64,000 nt of DNA from Stutzerimonas stutzeri. Lineage in GTDB: Bacteria; Pseudomonadota; Gammaproteobacteria; Pseudomonadales; Pseudomonadaceae. Shown piece after piece: positions 10,471 to 20,420 of this stretch (its first letter is position 1; each line of letters starts with the position of its first letter). The position numbers and the translations under genes were made by a program. The notes beneath the pieces were generated by a model. The model did no database searches. It had not been told where the DNA came from and saw only the letters and a program-made list of their open reading frames with translations. The stretch lies in assembly GCF_038561965.1 (NCBI RefSeq), contig NZ_CP139348.1, forward strand, positions 4,092,001 through 4,156,000. Direction: 5' to 3'.

Positions 10471-12906
10471 ATGCGTTTTTTGAAATTTCTTCTCTGGTCG
10501 TGCTTCGCAGTTTTTTGCACGCTGCTGCTCAGCATCAGCGGTGCATTCCTCTACCTAAGCCCCAACCTTCCCTCGGTCGACGCTCTTCGCAGCATACAGC
10601 TTCAGATTCCTCTAAGGGTCTACAGCGCTGATGACAAGCTGATCGCAGAGTTCGGCGAAATGCGCCGCTCGCCAATTCGGTTCGATGACATTCCCGAGGA
10701 ATTCATCCATGCGTTGCTGGCTGCAGAGGATGACAATTTCGCCAATCATTATGGCGTCGACATAACCGGCCTGATGCGCGCTGCCACGCAATTATTGAAA
10801 AGCGGACAGATTCAGACCGGCGGCAGCACCATCACCATGCAGGTGGCGAAGAATTACTTCCTTACCAGCGAACGAAGCTTCTCGCGCAAAATCAACGAAA
10901 TCCTGCTGGCACTGCAAATCGAGCGCGAGCTCAGCAAAAACGAAATTCTCGAGCTATACGTCAACAAAATTTACCTCGGTAACCGAGCCTACGGTATCGA
11001 GGCGGCGTCCCAGGTCTATTACGGCAAATCCATTTCTGAACTGAGCGTTGCGCAGCTGGCGATGATCGCCGGACTCCCCAAGGCCCCCTCCGCATTCAAC
11101 CCCGTGGTCAACCCGAGCCGCAGTAAAGAGCGGCGCGATTGGATCCTGGGGCGCATGTACAGACTGGGCACGCTGGATGAATCTAGTTATCGGCAGGCGC
11201 TGGCTGAACCTGAGACTGCGCGATACCACGGAGCTGCGCCCGAGCTTGATGCGTCATACATTGCCGAAATGGCCCGCGCAGAGATGGTCGGGCGCTTCGG
11301 TAGCGCCGCTTACACTGATGGATTCAGGGTACAGACTACTGTTTCGAGCGAGCGGCAGATGGCGGCAAACAACGCGCTCAATAGCGGGCTTATCGAATAC
11401 GACCAGCGCCATGGTTATCGTGGACCTGAGGGCCGCCTTGCCGATCTGCCTCGTGATAACTGGGTGCAGGAACTGGCCAAATACAGGGGACTGTCCGGTC
11501 TCCAGCCGGCCGCAGTGACGCAAATCGAGAACAGCGGCATTGTTGTGCTCACCAGGGACGGCAAAGAGCAGCCGGTCAGCTGGGAGAGCATGAAGTGGGC
11601 CCGCCCGTTCCTCGGCATCAATAGCATGGGACCCAGACCACAACGCCCGGCAGACGTGGTGAAGGTTGGCGATGTGGTGCGCATTCGTTGGCAGGACGAG
11701 GCCGCTCTATTCAGCCAAGTACCGCTTGCACAGGCAGCCTTGGTTTCCCTGAATCCTCAAGATGGATCGATCGAAGCACTGGCGGGCGGCTTCTCCTTTG
11801 GCCAGAGCAACTACAACCGCGCCATCCAGGCCAAGCGCCAGCCCGGCTCGAGCTTCAAGCCCTTCATCTATAGTGCGGCACTGGACGCGGGCTACACCGC
11901 CGCGAGCCTGGTCAACGATTCCCCCATCGTCTTCGTCGAGCAGGGTATGGATCGCATCTGGCGCCCCAAGAATGACAACAACACCTTTCTCGGCCCGATC
12001 CGCATGAGGGAGGCACTGTACAAATCGAGGAACCTGGTTTCGATCCGCCTGCTACAGACAATGGGCATTGACCATACGGTCGACTACATCAGCCGCTTCG
12101 GCTTCAATCCGCAGGACCTACCACGCAACCTTTCGCTTGCGCTGGGTACGGCGACGCTGACGCCGATGGAAATTGCCACTGGCTGGACGACCTTTGCTAA
12201 CGGCGGCTACAAGATCGAGCCGTATCTCATTCAACGGATCGAAGATCGGGAGGGCAATCTGGTCTTTGAGGCCAACCCTGCACGGGTCCCAGAAGGCGAT
12301 ATCCAGCATGCAGACGCCGACGCCGACGCCGACGCCTATGCCGCGCCAGAAAACCGCGCACCCATCACAGACGAATCGACAGATACCGAGCCGCGGTTTG
12401 CCGAGCAAGTGCTGGATGAGCGCACTGCCTACATCATGACCAGCATGCTGCAGGACGTCATCAAACGCGGCACGGGCCGTCGTGCCCTGGCGATGGGTCG
12501 AAATGACATTGCCGGTAAGACCGGTACCACCAACGATTCCATAGACAGCTGGTTCTCCGGGTATAACGCCGACATCGTCACCACTGTTTGGGCCGGCTTC
12601 GATCAGCCGCAAAGCCTTGGCCGCAATGAGTACGGCGGCACGGTCGCTCTGCCGATCTGGATGAGCTACATGAGTGCGGTACTCAAGGATATGCCCGAGC
12701 ACCCTCCGGCAGAGCCGGACGGGCTACTCAAACTGCGGATTGACCCAGTCAGTGGTCGAGCGGCCACGCCCAGCACGCCCGACGCCTATTTCGAGGTGTT
12801 CAAAAGCGAAGATTCGCCACCTCCGATGGGCGAGTTCGATTCCGGCTATCAGGCTCCCGGTAGCCCACTGCCCGCCGATGAGGCAGCACCGCTCGACTTG
12901 TTCTGA
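10471..12906 (+). CDS. mrcA: penicillin-binding protein 1A (transglycosylase/transpeptidase)
   Basis: 811 residues from the ATG at 10471. The frame is open back to a GTG at 10402, but family alignment and the TATAAT just upstream favour 10471. A transmembrane anchor at residues 5-27 precedes the glycosyltransferase domain (AAEDDNFANHYGVD with the catalytic Glu, then GGSTITMQVAKNYFL). The transpeptidase domain carries the active-site serine motif GSSFK, the SRN motif and KTGTTND. It polymerises and cross-links peptidoglycan on the periplasmic face. An Asp-Ala repeat lies in the linker near residue 615. The C-terminus ends PLDLF. Confidence 0.97.
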   Translation: MRFLKFLLWSCFAVFCTLLLSISGAFLYLSPNLPSVDALRSIQLQIPLRVYSADDKLIAEFGEMRRSPIRFDDIPEEFIHALLAAEDDNFANHYGVDITGLMRAATQLLKSGQIQTGGSTITMQVAKNYFLTSERSFSRKINEILLALQIERELSKNEILELYVNKIYLGNRAYGIEAASQVYYGKSISELSVAQLAMIAGLPKAPSAFNPVVNPSRSKERRDWILGRMYRLGTLDESSYRQALAEPETARYHGAAPELDASYIAEMARAEMVGRFGSAAYTDGFRVQTTVSSERQMAANNALNSGLIEYDQRHGYRGPEGRLADLPRDNWVQELAKYRGLSGLQPAAVTQIENSGIVVLTRDGKEQPVSWESMKWARPFLGINSMGPRPQRPADVVKVGDVVRIRWQDEAALFSQVPLAQAALVSLNPQDGSIEALAGGFSFGQSNYNRAIQAKRQPGSSFKPFIYSAALDAGYTAASLVNDSPIVFVEQGMDRIWRPKNDNNTFLGPIRMREALYKSRNLVSIRLLQTMGIDHTVDYISRFGFNPQDLPRNLSLALGTATLTPMEIATGWTTFANGGYKIEPYLIQRIEDREGNLVFEANPARVPEGDIQHADADADADAYAAPENRAPITDESTDTEPRFAEQVLDERTAYIMTSMLQDVIKRGTGRRALAMGRNDIAGKTGTTNDSIDSWFSGYNADIVTTVWAGFDQPQSLGRNEYGGTVALPIWMSYMSAVLKDMPEHPPAEPDGLLKLRIDPVSGRAATPSTPDAYFEVFKSEDSPPPMGEFDSGYQAPGSPLPADEAAPLDLF
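12313..12336. repeat. four GACGCC repeats inside mrcA
   Basis: Four perfect copies of GACGCC encode Asp-Ala pairs in a variable stretch of PBP1A between the transpeptidase motifs. The unit keeps the frame. Confidence 0.9.
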
Positions 12907-12932
12907 TCGCTAACCCGATTAGTCGACCCATA

Positions 12933-12963
12933 AAAAAACCCCGCCTAAGCGGGGTTTCTTTTA
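12933..12963. terminator. bidirectional terminator between mrcA and maeB
   Basis: Stem AAACCCCGC, loop CTAA, then GCGGGGTTT, flanked by an A-run on the left and TTCTTTT on the right. It can therefore end both convergent genes. Confidence 0.92.
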
Positions 12964-12974
12964 TTCATCGACGG

Positions 12975-14243
12975 TCAGCCGTTGAATACGTCGTGTACCG
13001 ACTGCAGCGGGTAGTGCGACGGGTAAGGCAGCGTCGCCACACCACTCTCGATCGCTGCCTTGGCGACGGCGTCAGATACCAGCGTGATCAGGCGCGGATC
13101 CATGGGTTTCGGGATGATGTACTCGCGCCCGAACTCCAGACTATCCACTCCATAAGCGGCAGCCACTTCTGCCGGCACAGGCAGCTTGGCGAGTTCACGC
13201 AGCGCAATGGCGGCGGCGATTTTCATTTCCTCATTGATGCGCTTGGCACGAACGTCCAGTGCACCACGGAAGATAAACGGAAAGCCGAGCACGTTGTTGA
13301 CCTGATTCGGGTAGTCAGAACGACCGGTGGCCATAATGACATCGGAGCGCGTTGCATGTGCAAGCTCCGGACTGATTTCCGGATCCGGATTGGAACAGGC
13401 GAAGACAACCGGATTGGCCGCCATGCGCTTGAGACCTTCGGCACTCAGCAGATTGGCGCCTGACAGGCCAACAAAAACGTCGGCACCTTCGAGCGCATCA
13501 TCCAGGGTGCGCTTGTCGGTTTCATGGGCAAACACAGCTTTGTACTGATTCAGATCGTCACGGCCGGCATGGATCACGCCCTTGCGGTCGATCATGAAGA
13601 TGTTTTCGATCTTCGCGCCCATGCTGACCAGCAGCTTCATGCACGAGGTCGCAGCCGCACCAGCACCGAGACAGACGATCTTGGCCTGCTCAAGCGTCTT
13701 GCCAGCGATTTCCAATGCGTTGAGCATGCCCGCCGCGGTGACGATGGCGGTGCCGTGCTGATCATCATGGAAAACCGGAATGTCGCACTGCTCGATCAGG
13801 GCGCGCTCGATTTCGAAGCACTCTGGTGCCTTGATGTCCTCAAGGTTGATGCCACCGAAGGTGATGGAGATACGCTTGACGGTATCGATGAAAGCCTGAG
13901 GGCTTTCGGCATCAACTTCGATATCGAATACGTCGACGCCAGCGAATCGCTTGAACAGTACGCCCTTGCCCTCCATCACCGGCTTGGATGCCAGGGGACC
14001 AAGGTTACCCAGGCCAAGAATAGCGGTGCCATCCGAGATAACCGCCACCAGATTGCCTTTACCGGTGTAACGGTAAGCCAGCTCTGCATCGCGAGCGATC
14101 TCACGAACAGGCTCGGCGACACCTGGACTGTACGCCAGAGATAGGTCACGAGCGGTAGCGGTGGGCTTGGTCAGCTCGACGCTCAGTTTTCCCGGACGGG
14201 GTTGGGCATGGTATTCGAGCGCGGCAGTTTTCAGGTCAGTCAT
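12975..14243 (-). CDS. maeB: NADP-dependent malic enzyme, short form
   Basis: 422 residues. It decarboxylates malate to pyruvate with reduction of NAD(P). Seen are the malic N-terminal domain ([17 protein letters not shown] with the catalytic Tyr), the catalytic and metal-binding region ([21 protein letters not shown]) and the Rossmann dinucleotide site [13 protein letters not shown]. The phosphotransacetylase-like C-terminal domain of the long MaeB proteins is absent. Pseudomonas normally has this short form, so it is not a truncation. It is monocistronic, with a shared terminator downstream. Confidence 0.93.
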   Translation of the reverse strand: MTDLKTAALEYHAQPRPGKLSVELTKPTATARDLSLAYSPGVAEPVREIARDAELAYRYTGKGNLVAVISDGTAILGLGNLGPLASKPVMEGKGVLFKRFAGVDVFDIEVDAESPQAFIDTVKRISITFGGINLEDIKAPECFEIERALIEQCDIPVFHDDQHGTAIVTAAGMLNALEIAGKTLEQAKIVCLGAGAAATSCMKLLVSMGAKIENIFMIDRKGVIHAGRDDLNQYKAVFAHETDKRTLDDALEGADVFVGLSGANLLSAEGLKRMAANPVVFACSNPDPEISPELAHATRSDVIMATGRSDYPNQVNNVLGFPFIFRGALDVRAKRINEEMKIAAAIALRELAKLPVPAEVAAAYGVDSLEFGREYIIPKPMDPRLITLVSDAVAKAAIESGVATLPYPSHYPLQSVHDVFNG

Positions 14244-14398
14244 GTGGCATTTCCGCTTATTTTACTGGGACAGACAGGCGGTCGAGCATACGCCAAGAAC
14301 AAGCGCAGTCACAAGCCAGGTTGCCCAGCTAGCTGTCAAGCCCGAGCCAGTACGACTTTCCGGGTAGATGCGCGCCCGGCCAGCGAAGAAGAAAACAC

Positions 14399-15193
14399 TT
14401 AGCGAGACAGCCCCAGCATGGCCGGATGGGTAACGCGCAGCATCCAGCGAGCCTCGTTCTTTCCTGCCCGCCCGCGACGATCAACCAACCAGCCCCTCGG
14501 CTCGAGTCGCTGTCCGACGAGGGCATCCAGTGCTCGAAGATCGAAGGCCTCGAACGCCTGTGGCGGTATGTGCAGCACCAATGGGCCTTCCATCTCCAGC
14601 CAATAACCGCCGCGATTGCGCTCGACCCGCTCGACCTTGGCATCGATCAGACTGAAACCGCCCTGCCTGAGCGACTGCGGCGAGCGAGGCGTCAGCTTGC
14701 GCCAGACGCCAAGGCGCTCCTGGCGACCCTGCTGTTCAGCTCGCTGGTGACAGGCCACCAATGCGGTGTTCGGTGCGATCGCAACCATGAAGCCGAGGCC
14801 TTCGGCAAGCAGCGTTGCCTCAAGGTTTCGGCCCTGGACATCATAGGCATGCGCAAGGGTTCGCCCGTAGCGATCACGACGCTCCCGGCCAATGACCAGT
14901 CCTATACGCCCTTCACTGCCCTGCACCAAAGCCTGCAGCCGTCGCTGTGCCGCCAGAGCGTATGGCTCTGCCCTGCGCCCGTCACGGCCCAGCTCCGGCG
15001 TATTGATTCCGATCAGCCGCACGCTGCGACCATCGACCAGCCGCAGCGTGTCGCCGTCGACCACCCGCGCCACTTCAAACGATGGCAGGCGCCCCGGCGA
15101 TGGACAGAACGCCAGCGCCTGAACGTGCCAGAAGACGGAAACGAAAAAGGCGCCCACCAGGGACGCCTTCTTCATGTGCTCGGAAAACCCCAT
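14399..15193 (-). CDS. secreted thermonuclease-family (SNase) nuclease
   Basis: 264 residues from the ATG at 15193, which has GGGA upstream and does not run into rpmE. The frame is open further up, but that part covers the rpmE 3' end. A signal peptide (KKASLVGAFFVSVFWHVQALA) is followed by an SNase domain at about 35-165. This holds VARVVDGDTLRL, VRLIGINTPELG and DRYGRTLAHAYD, including the catalytic arginines and acidic residues of the family. The C-terminal 90 residues are less conserved. It is probably a periplasmic or secreted Ca-dependent DNA/RNA nuclease. It lies 20 bases downstream of rpmE. Confidence 0.88.
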   Translation of the reverse strand: MGFSEHMKKASLVGAFFVSVFWHVQALAFCPSPGRLPSFEVARVVDGDTLRLVDGRSVRLIGINTPELGRDGRRAEPYALAAQRRLQALVQGSEGRIGLVIGRERRDRYGRTLAHAYDVQGRNLEATLLAEGLGFMVAIAPNTALVACHQRAEQQGRQERLGVWRKLTPRSPQSLRQGGFSLIDAKVERVERNRGGYWLEMEGPLVLHIPPQAFEAFDLRALDALVGQRLEPRGWLVDRRGRAGKNEARWMLRVTHPAMLGLSR

Positions 15194-15213
15194 CGGATTC
15201 CCGATACGCCAGC

Positions 15214-15426
15214 TTACTTGGCGCCAAACACACCGAAACGCTGCTTGAAGCGATCGATACGGCCGCCGGTATCCAGCACTTTCTGCTTGCCGGTGTAGAA
15301 CGGGTGGCACTCGGAGCACACGTCGAGGCTCAGGTTCTTGGCCAGCGTGGAGCGGGTCTTGATGACGTTACCGCAGCTGCAGGTGGCTTCGATTTCGACG
15401 TAATTAGGATGGATATCGGCTTTCAT
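15214..15426 (-). CDS. rpmE: 50S ribosomal protein L31, zinc-binding form
   Basis: 70 residues from MKADIHPNY, with GAGGA placed correctly before the ATG at 15426; ten further codons upstream are not conserved. The four cysteines CSC (16, 18) and CSEC (37, 40) mark the zinc-containing C+ paralogue. Many bacteria replace it under zinc starvation by a C- paralogue, which is not seen here. It is transcribed divergently from priA across about 195 bases. Confidence 0.97.
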   Translation of the reverse strand: MKADIHPNYVEIEATCSCGNVIKTRSTLAKNLSLDVCSECHPFYTGKQKVLDTGGRIDRFKQRFGVFGAK

Positions 15427-15622
15427 GGTGAATCCTCTAGGATTGTGTGCCGCCACCCGACCCTATGTCGAGTACCGCACGAAGTAGGGCGCGAATCATA
15501 CCAGAGCGCTAGGGTGATGCAAGCGCAGGCGACGGGCGCACCGACCCGCCGAAGATGTGCTTACCATCGGCGCCAAACGGTACGATCGTTTACCATCTGC
15601 GCTCATTGCCAAGGAACACCGC

Positions 15623-17845
15623 TTGCCTTCCTGCATCCTCCGCCTGGCGCTGCCCTCGCCTCTGCGCCGCTTATTCGACTACCTGCCGCCGTCCGGCATC
15701 GCCCGTACTGCTTTACAGCCGGGCGTGCGGCTGCGCGTACCGTTCGGCAGGCGCGAAGTGATTGGCATCCTGGTGGAGCTGGCCGAAACGAGCGAAGTGC
15801 CGGTAGAAAAGCTCAAACCGGTGCTTGAGCTGCTGGATCTAAAACCCCCGCTACCCACTCCACTGTTCAAACTCTGCCTGTGGACCGCGCAGTACTACCA
15901 GCACAGCCTTGGTGACACCCTCAGCTGGGCCTTGCCGGTACTGTTGCGTCAGGGTGAGCCCGCCGAAGCGCGTCAGGAACGTTACTGGCGCATGGTTGAA
16001 GGCGCCAGTCCCGACGACCCGCGATTGGCTCGCGCACCCAGGCAGCGCGACGCGTTGAAAGCCATCGCCCAGCATGCTCACGGCCTGCCGCATGCGCTGC
16101 TCAGCAAACTGCAGTTGAACAAGGACAGCCTCGACCTGCTGCTGGAAAAGGGCTTGGTGCGTATCGAAACCCGTCGCAGCCGACCGTCGCGCGAGCACAG
16201 CGGGAGCTGGCTACTACAGGCCGAGCTGACACTCAATGCGCAGCAACGCGCAGCATTCGAGGCAGTCAATGCCGGCCTCGATGGCTTTCAGGCGTTCCTT
16301 CTGGCCGGCGTAACCGGCAGCGGCAAGACAGAAGTCTATCTGCAGCTGATCCATCGAGTACTTGAGGCCGGCAAGCAGGCCCTGGTGCTGATCCCGGAGA
16401 TCAACCTGGGACCGCAGACGCTCGCCCGCTTCGAACAGCGCTTCAACGCCCGGATAGCCCTGCTGCACTCCAATGTCAATGATCGTGATCGACTCGATGC
16501 CTGGCTCGCTGCCCGCGACGGCGAAGCGGACATCATCATCGGCACCCGCTCGGCGCTGTTCACGCCAATGAAGAACCCGGGGCTGATCATCATCGACGAG
16601 GAGCACGACGCCTCCTATAAGCAGCAGGAAGGCCTGCGCTATCACGCCCGCGACCTGGCCCTGCTGCGCGCACGCCAGGAAAACCTACCAATTGTGCTCG
16701 GCTCCGCCACGCCGTCACTGGAGAGCCTGCACAACGCCCATAGCGGTCGTTATGCACTGCTCAAACTCACCGAGCGCGCCGGCAACGCCCAGTCGCCGCG
16801 ATTTCTGCGCCTGGATGTGAAGAGCCGCCCGCTAGATGCCGGCATTTCCGGCCCGCTGCAGCAAGCTATCGGCCAGACGCTCGGTGCCGGCCAGCAGGTG
16901 CTGGTCTACCTCAACCGGCGTGGCTTCGCTCCTACCCTGCTCTGCCACGACTGCGGCTGGCTCAGCCAATGCCCGCGTTGCGACGCGCGGATGACGCTGC
17001 ATCAGCGCCACAACGAACTGCGCTGCCACCATTGCGGCCATGTCGAGCGCCCGCCACGCAACTGCCCGGATTGCGGCAAGGTCGACCTACGCCCAGTAGG
17101 CGCCGGGACCGAACGCGCCGAGGAGCGCCTGGGTATCCTCTTTCCCGATTACCCGGTGCTGCGCATCGACCGCGACAGCACCGCGCGCAAGGGTGCGATG
17201 GAGCAGATGATCGGCACCATCAACCGCGGCGAGCCCTGCCTGCTGGTCGGCACTCAGATGCTTGCCAAGGGCCACCATTTCCCCCGCGTCACGCTGGTGG
17301 CAATTCTGGATGCGGACGGCGGGCTGTTTTCCGCCGATTTTCGCGCCAGCGAACGCATGGCCCAGCTCATCGTCCAGGTCGCCGGGCGGGCCGGACGCGC
17401 AGAAGAGCCGGGCAAGGTGATCATCCAGACGCATCTTGCCGACCACCCGCTGCTGGTGCAGCTGACCGAGCAAGGCTACTTCGCCTTCGCCGAGCAGGCG
17501 CTGTCCGAACGCCGCGCGGCGGGACTGCCGCCTTTTAGCCACCTGGCGCTGTTGCGCGCCGAAGCACAGAAACCCGGCCAGGCCGAAGCCTTCCTCGATG
17601 ATGCATGCAGTCTTGCCGAACAGCTGCTCGAACAACTGCAACTCAACGGTATCGAATTGCTCGGCCCTATACCCGCACCGATGGAGCGGCGCGCCGGACG
17701 CTATCGAGCTCAATTTCTGCTACAGAGCAACGCCAGGGCGACTCTGCACCGACTGATGGGCGACTGGGTGCCCATGCTCGAGCAGCTGCCCGGCGGCCGC
17801 GCCGTGCGCTGGAGCCTGGATGTCGACCCGATCGATCTGTTCTGA
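15623..17845 (+). CDS. priA: primosomal replication-restart helicase PriA
   Basis: 740 residues if translation starts at the TTG at 15623, preceded by AAGGA. Family members begin right before the conserved ILRLALPSPLRRLFDY, and no ATG lies in that position. The nearest upstream in-frame start, at 15557, would add 22 unconserved residues. Order: 3'-DNA-binding domain (1-105), winged helix, helicase with Walker A GVTGSGKTE and the DEEH box, zinc cysteines (CHDCGWLSQCPRC, CHHCGH, CPDCG), second helicase lobe and C-terminal domain. It remodels stalled forks to reload the replisome. The protein ends DPIDLF. Confidence 0.97.
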   Translation: MPSCILRLALPSPLRRLFDYLPPSGIARTALQPGVRLRVPFGRREVIGILVELAETSEVPVEKLKPVLELLDLKPPLPTPLFKLCLWTAQYYQHSLGDTLSWALPVLLRQGEPAEARQERYWRMVEGASPDDPRLARAPRQRDALKAIAQHAHGLPHALLSKLQLNKDSLDLLLEKGLVRIETRRSRPSREHSGSWLLQAELTLNAQQRAAFEAVNAGLDGFQAFLLAGVTGSGKTEVYLQLIHRVLEAGKQALVLIPEINLGPQTLARFEQRFNARIALLHSNVNDRDRLDAWLAARDGEADIIIGTRSALFTPMKNPGLIIIDEEHDASYKQQEGLRYHARDLALLRARQENLPIVLGSATPSLESLHNAHSGRYALLKLTERAGNAQSPRFLRLDVKSRPLDAGISGPLQQAIGQTLGAGQQVLVYLNRRGFAPTLLCHDCGWLSQCPRCDARMTLHQRHNELRCHHCGHVERPPRNCPDCGKVDLRPVGAGTERAEERLGILFPDYPVLRIDRDSTARKGAMEQMIGTINRGEPCLLVGTQMLAKGHHFPRVTLVAILDADGGLFSADFRASERMAQLIVQVAGRAGRAEEPGKVIIQTHLADHPLLVQLTEQGYFAFAEQALSERRAAGLPPFSHLALLRAEAQKPGQAEAFLDDACSLAEQLLEQLQLNGIELLGPIPAPMERRAGRYRAQFLLQSNARATLHRLMGDWVPMLEQLPGGRAVRWSLDVDPIDLF

Positions 17846-17892
17846 TCGCCTGCCATATATGCCTACTTTTCCCGGCCTGGGCACGACGCACC

Positions 17893-17922
17893 TTGAAGCG
17901 ACACCCATCGCACCCCGATAAT
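17893..17922 (+). promoter_or_regulatory. sigma70-type promoter for argS
   Basis: TTGAAG (17893-17898) and GATAAT (17917-17922) are separated by 18 bases and lie 38 bases before the argS start. This is the best promoter match in the priA-argS gap. Confidence 0.55.
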
Positions 17923-17959
17923 GCCGGGTTTTCGCGCACTCTTGCGGACCGAGCCGACC

Positions 17960-19699
17960 ATGAAAGACAGCATTCGCCACCTGATCCAGCAAGCCCTTGT
18001 TCGTCTGACCAGCGAAGGCGTACTGCCCGATGGACTGACTCCTGCAATCCAGGTGGAGAACACCAAGGACAAAAGTCACGGTGATTTCGCCAGCAACATC
18101 GCCCTGATGTTGGCCAAGCCGGCCGGGCTGAAGCCGCGCGAGCTGGCCGAGAAGCTGATCGCCGCACTGCCGCAGGATGCGCAGGTCAGCAAGGTGGAGA
18201 TCGCCGGACCGGGCTTTCTTAATTTCTTCCAGAACAGCGATGCACTGGCCGAGCGCCTCGAAACGGCACTGGCCGACCCTCAGCTGGCAGTGCGCAAGGC
18301 AAGCGCTACGCAACGCGTGGTGATCGACCTGTCGTCGCCGAACCTGGCCAAGGAGATGCACGTCGGCCACTTGCGCTCGACCATCATCGGTGATGCGGTG
18401 GGCCGGGTATTGGAGTTTCTCGGCGATGAGGTGGTCCGCCAGAACCACGTCGGCGACTGGGGTACCCAGTTCGGCATGCTGCTCGCTTACCTCGAAGAGA
18501 AGCCAGCCGCCGCGGAAAGCGAGCTGTCCGACCTGGAGCAGTTCTATCGCGCCGCGAAACAGCGCTTCGATGAGTCCGCCGCATTCGCCGACCGCGCTCG
18601 CGAGCTGGTGGTCAAGCTGCAGGCTGGCGACGCACAGTGCCTGAGCCTCTGGACCCGCTTCAACGACATCTCGCTGTCGCATTGCCAGAAGCTCTACGAC
18701 CGCCTCAACGTCAAGCTGACCCCGGCCGACGTGAAGGGCGAAAGCGCCTATAACGCTGAGCTGGCGGGCATCGTCGACGCCCTGCGCGAGAAGGGCCTGC
18801 TCACCGAGGACAACGGCGCGCAGTGCGTCTTCCTCGACGAATTCAAGAATGCCGAGGGTAACCCGCTGCCGGTGATCGTGCAGAAGGCCGGTGGCGGCTA
18901 TCTCTATGCCACTACCGACCTGGCCGCCATGCGTTACCGCAGCCAGGTGCTGCATGCCGATCGCGCGCTGTATTTCGTCGACCAGCGCCAGGCGTTGCAC
19001 TTCCAGATGGCCTTCGAAGTGGCACGTCGCGCCGGCTTCGTTCATGAAAGCATGCAGCTGGAACACATGGGCTTCGGCACCATGAACGGCGCCGATGGCC
19101 GCCCGTTCAAGACCCGCGACGGCGGCACGGTGAAGCTGATCGATCTGCTCGACGAAGCCGAGCAGCGAGCTTACGCCCTGGTAAAAGGCAAGAACCCGGA
19201 CCTCGACGAAGCTGAACTGCGCCAGATTGCACGGGCGGTGGGCATCAGCGCGGTCAAGTACGCCGACCTGTCCAAACACCGCACCAGCGATTACCGCTTT
19301 AACTTCGAACTGATGCTCAGCTTCGAAGGCAACACCGCGCCCTACCTTCTTTATGCCTACACCCGCGTGGCCAGCGTTTTCCGCAAGCTGGGCAAAGGCG
19401 TCGACGAGACCACGGGGCACATCCGTCTCGAGGCAGAGCAGGAACTCGCCCTGGCCGCCAAACTCGCGCAGTTCGGCGAAGTGCTCAACATCGTCGGAGA
19501 AAAAGGCGAACCGCACCTGCTGTGCGCTTACCTGTACGATCTGGCCGGGCTGTTCTCCAGCTTCTATGAGCACTGCCCGATTCTCAGCGCCGAGCAGGAA
19601 GAACAGAAGCAGAGCCGTCTGCGCCTGGCCGCCCTGACCGGCAAGACCCTCAAGCAGGGCCTGGAACTTCTCGGCCTGGAAACTCTGGAGCGCATGTAA
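17960..19699 (+). CDS. argS: arginyl-tRNA synthetase
   Basis: 579 residues from [13 protein letters not shown] at 17960; a start 13 codons upstream would overlap the likely -10 element. It is a class Ia synthetase charging tRNA-Arg. Seen are the N-terminal additional domain ([17 protein letters not shown]), the HIGH-type motif as HVGHLRST, and [20 protein letters not shown] before the anticodon-binding DALR domain, which ends [10 protein letters not shown]. The stop codon directly abuts the GTG of the SPOR gene. Confidence 0.97.
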   Translation: MKDSIRHLIQQALVRLTSEGVLPDGLTPAIQVENTKDKSHGDFASNIALMLAKPAGLKPRELAEKLIAALPQDAQVSKVEIAGPGFLNFFQNSDALAERLETALADPQLAVRKASATQRVVIDLSSPNLAKEMHVGHLRSTIIGDAVGRVLEFLGDEVVRQNHVGDWGTQFGMLLAYLEEKPAAAESELSDLEQFYRAAKQRFDESAAFADRARELVVKLQAGDAQCLSLWTRFNDISLSHCQKLYDRLNVKLTPADVKGESAYNAELAGIVDALREKGLLTEDNGAQCVFLDEFKNAEGNPLPVIVQKAGGGYLYATTDLAAMRYRSQVLHADRALYFVDQRQALHFQMAFEVARRAGFVHESMQLEHMGFGTMNGADGRPFKTRDGGTVKLIDLLDEAEQRAYALVKGKNPDLDEAELRQIARAVGISAVKYADLSKHRTSDYRFNFELMLSFEGNTAPYLLYAYTRVASVFRKLGKGVDETTGHIRLEAEQELALAAKLAQFGEVLNIVGEKGEPHLLCAYLYDLAGLFSSFYEHCPILSAEQEEQKQSRLRLAALTGKTLKQGLELLGLETLERM

Positions 19700-20365
19700 G
19701 TGGCTGCAAGGAAGAAAGCCGCGCCCAAACGGGGCGCCAGCCGCTACCAGGCACCCGCCAAGCAGGCCGTGCCAGGCTGGATCTGGCTGGTCTGCGGCCT
19801 GGTAATCGGCGGCTTCATCATGTTTTTGATGAGCCTCGAGCCGGGCGGCGAAGAGGTCAAGCGAGCCAAGGAAGCGCCCAAGACTGCGATAAAGGAGCAG
19901 CCCAAGCGAACGCCGACCTCAGAACAGCCGCCACGCCCGAAGTACGACTTCTATACGCTGCTGCCCGAATCCGAAGTGATCCTGCCACCGGAAGCCAAGC
20001 AGCCAGAGCCGCCCGCCAAGCCGGTAACACCGGAGGAAGCGGCGAAGATCGATGAAGCTCGCGCCCAGGCCGCACTCAATGGCCAAGTACCGCCACCACC
20101 GCCCACAGTGGCCAAGGCGCCGGTGACCCAGTTCTTCCTGCAGGCGGGTTCCTTCCGTCAACAGGCGGAGGCCGATCGCGTGCGCGCTCAGATCATCCTG
20201 CTCGGTCAGGACGTGCGCGTGGAAAGCGTCAAGGTGCGTGACGAGCCCTGGTATCGCGTACTGGTCGGGCCGTTCGGCACTCGCGAGCAACTGAACGCCG
20301 CGCAGAAGACGCTCGCCGCCAGTGGCTACAAGAACCTGCTACTGCAACAGCGGCAAACGCGCTGA
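19700..20365 (+). CDS. FtsN-like SPOR-domain cell division protein
   Basis: 221 residues from a GTG immediately after the argS stop. A basic cytoplasmic tail (AARKKAAPKRG) precedes one transmembrane helix at about 27-45 (WIWLVCGLVIGGFIMFLM). A Lys/Pro/Glu-rich periplasmic linker follows, then a C-terminal SPOR domain (FFLQAGSFRQQAEADRVRAQ to the end). This is the FtsN architecture. Such proteins bind denuded septal glycan and activate septal synthesis. It is cotranscribed with argS and followed by a clear terminator. Confidence 0.88.
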   Translation: MAARKKAAPKRGASRYQAPAKQAVPGWIWLVCGLVIGGFIMFLMSLEPGGEEVKRAKEAPKTAIKEQPKRTPTSEQPPRPKYDFYTLLPESEVILPPEAKQPEPPAKPVTPEEAAKIDEARAQAALNGQVPPPPPTVAKAPVTQFFLQAGSFRQQAEADRVRAQIILLGQDVRVESVKVRDEPWYRVLVGPFGTREQLNAAQKTLAASGYKNLLLQQRQTR

Positions 20366-20370
20366 ACGAG

Positions 20371-20399
20371 AAACGCCGGGCTTCGACCCGGCGTTTTTT
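20371..20399 (+). terminator. terminator of argS-SPOR operon
   Basis: Stem ACGCCGGG, loop CTTCGA, then CCCGGCGT, followed by TTTTT. It begins about six bases after the SPOR gene stop. Confidence 0.93.
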
Positions 20400-20420
20400 A
20401 TCTCAAGCAGCGAACCCGTT

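Noticed and set aside
17720..19573. 617-codon open frame opposite argS
   Set aside because: It is the reverse of a well-conserved argS gene, has no family resemblance and reflects high GC content.
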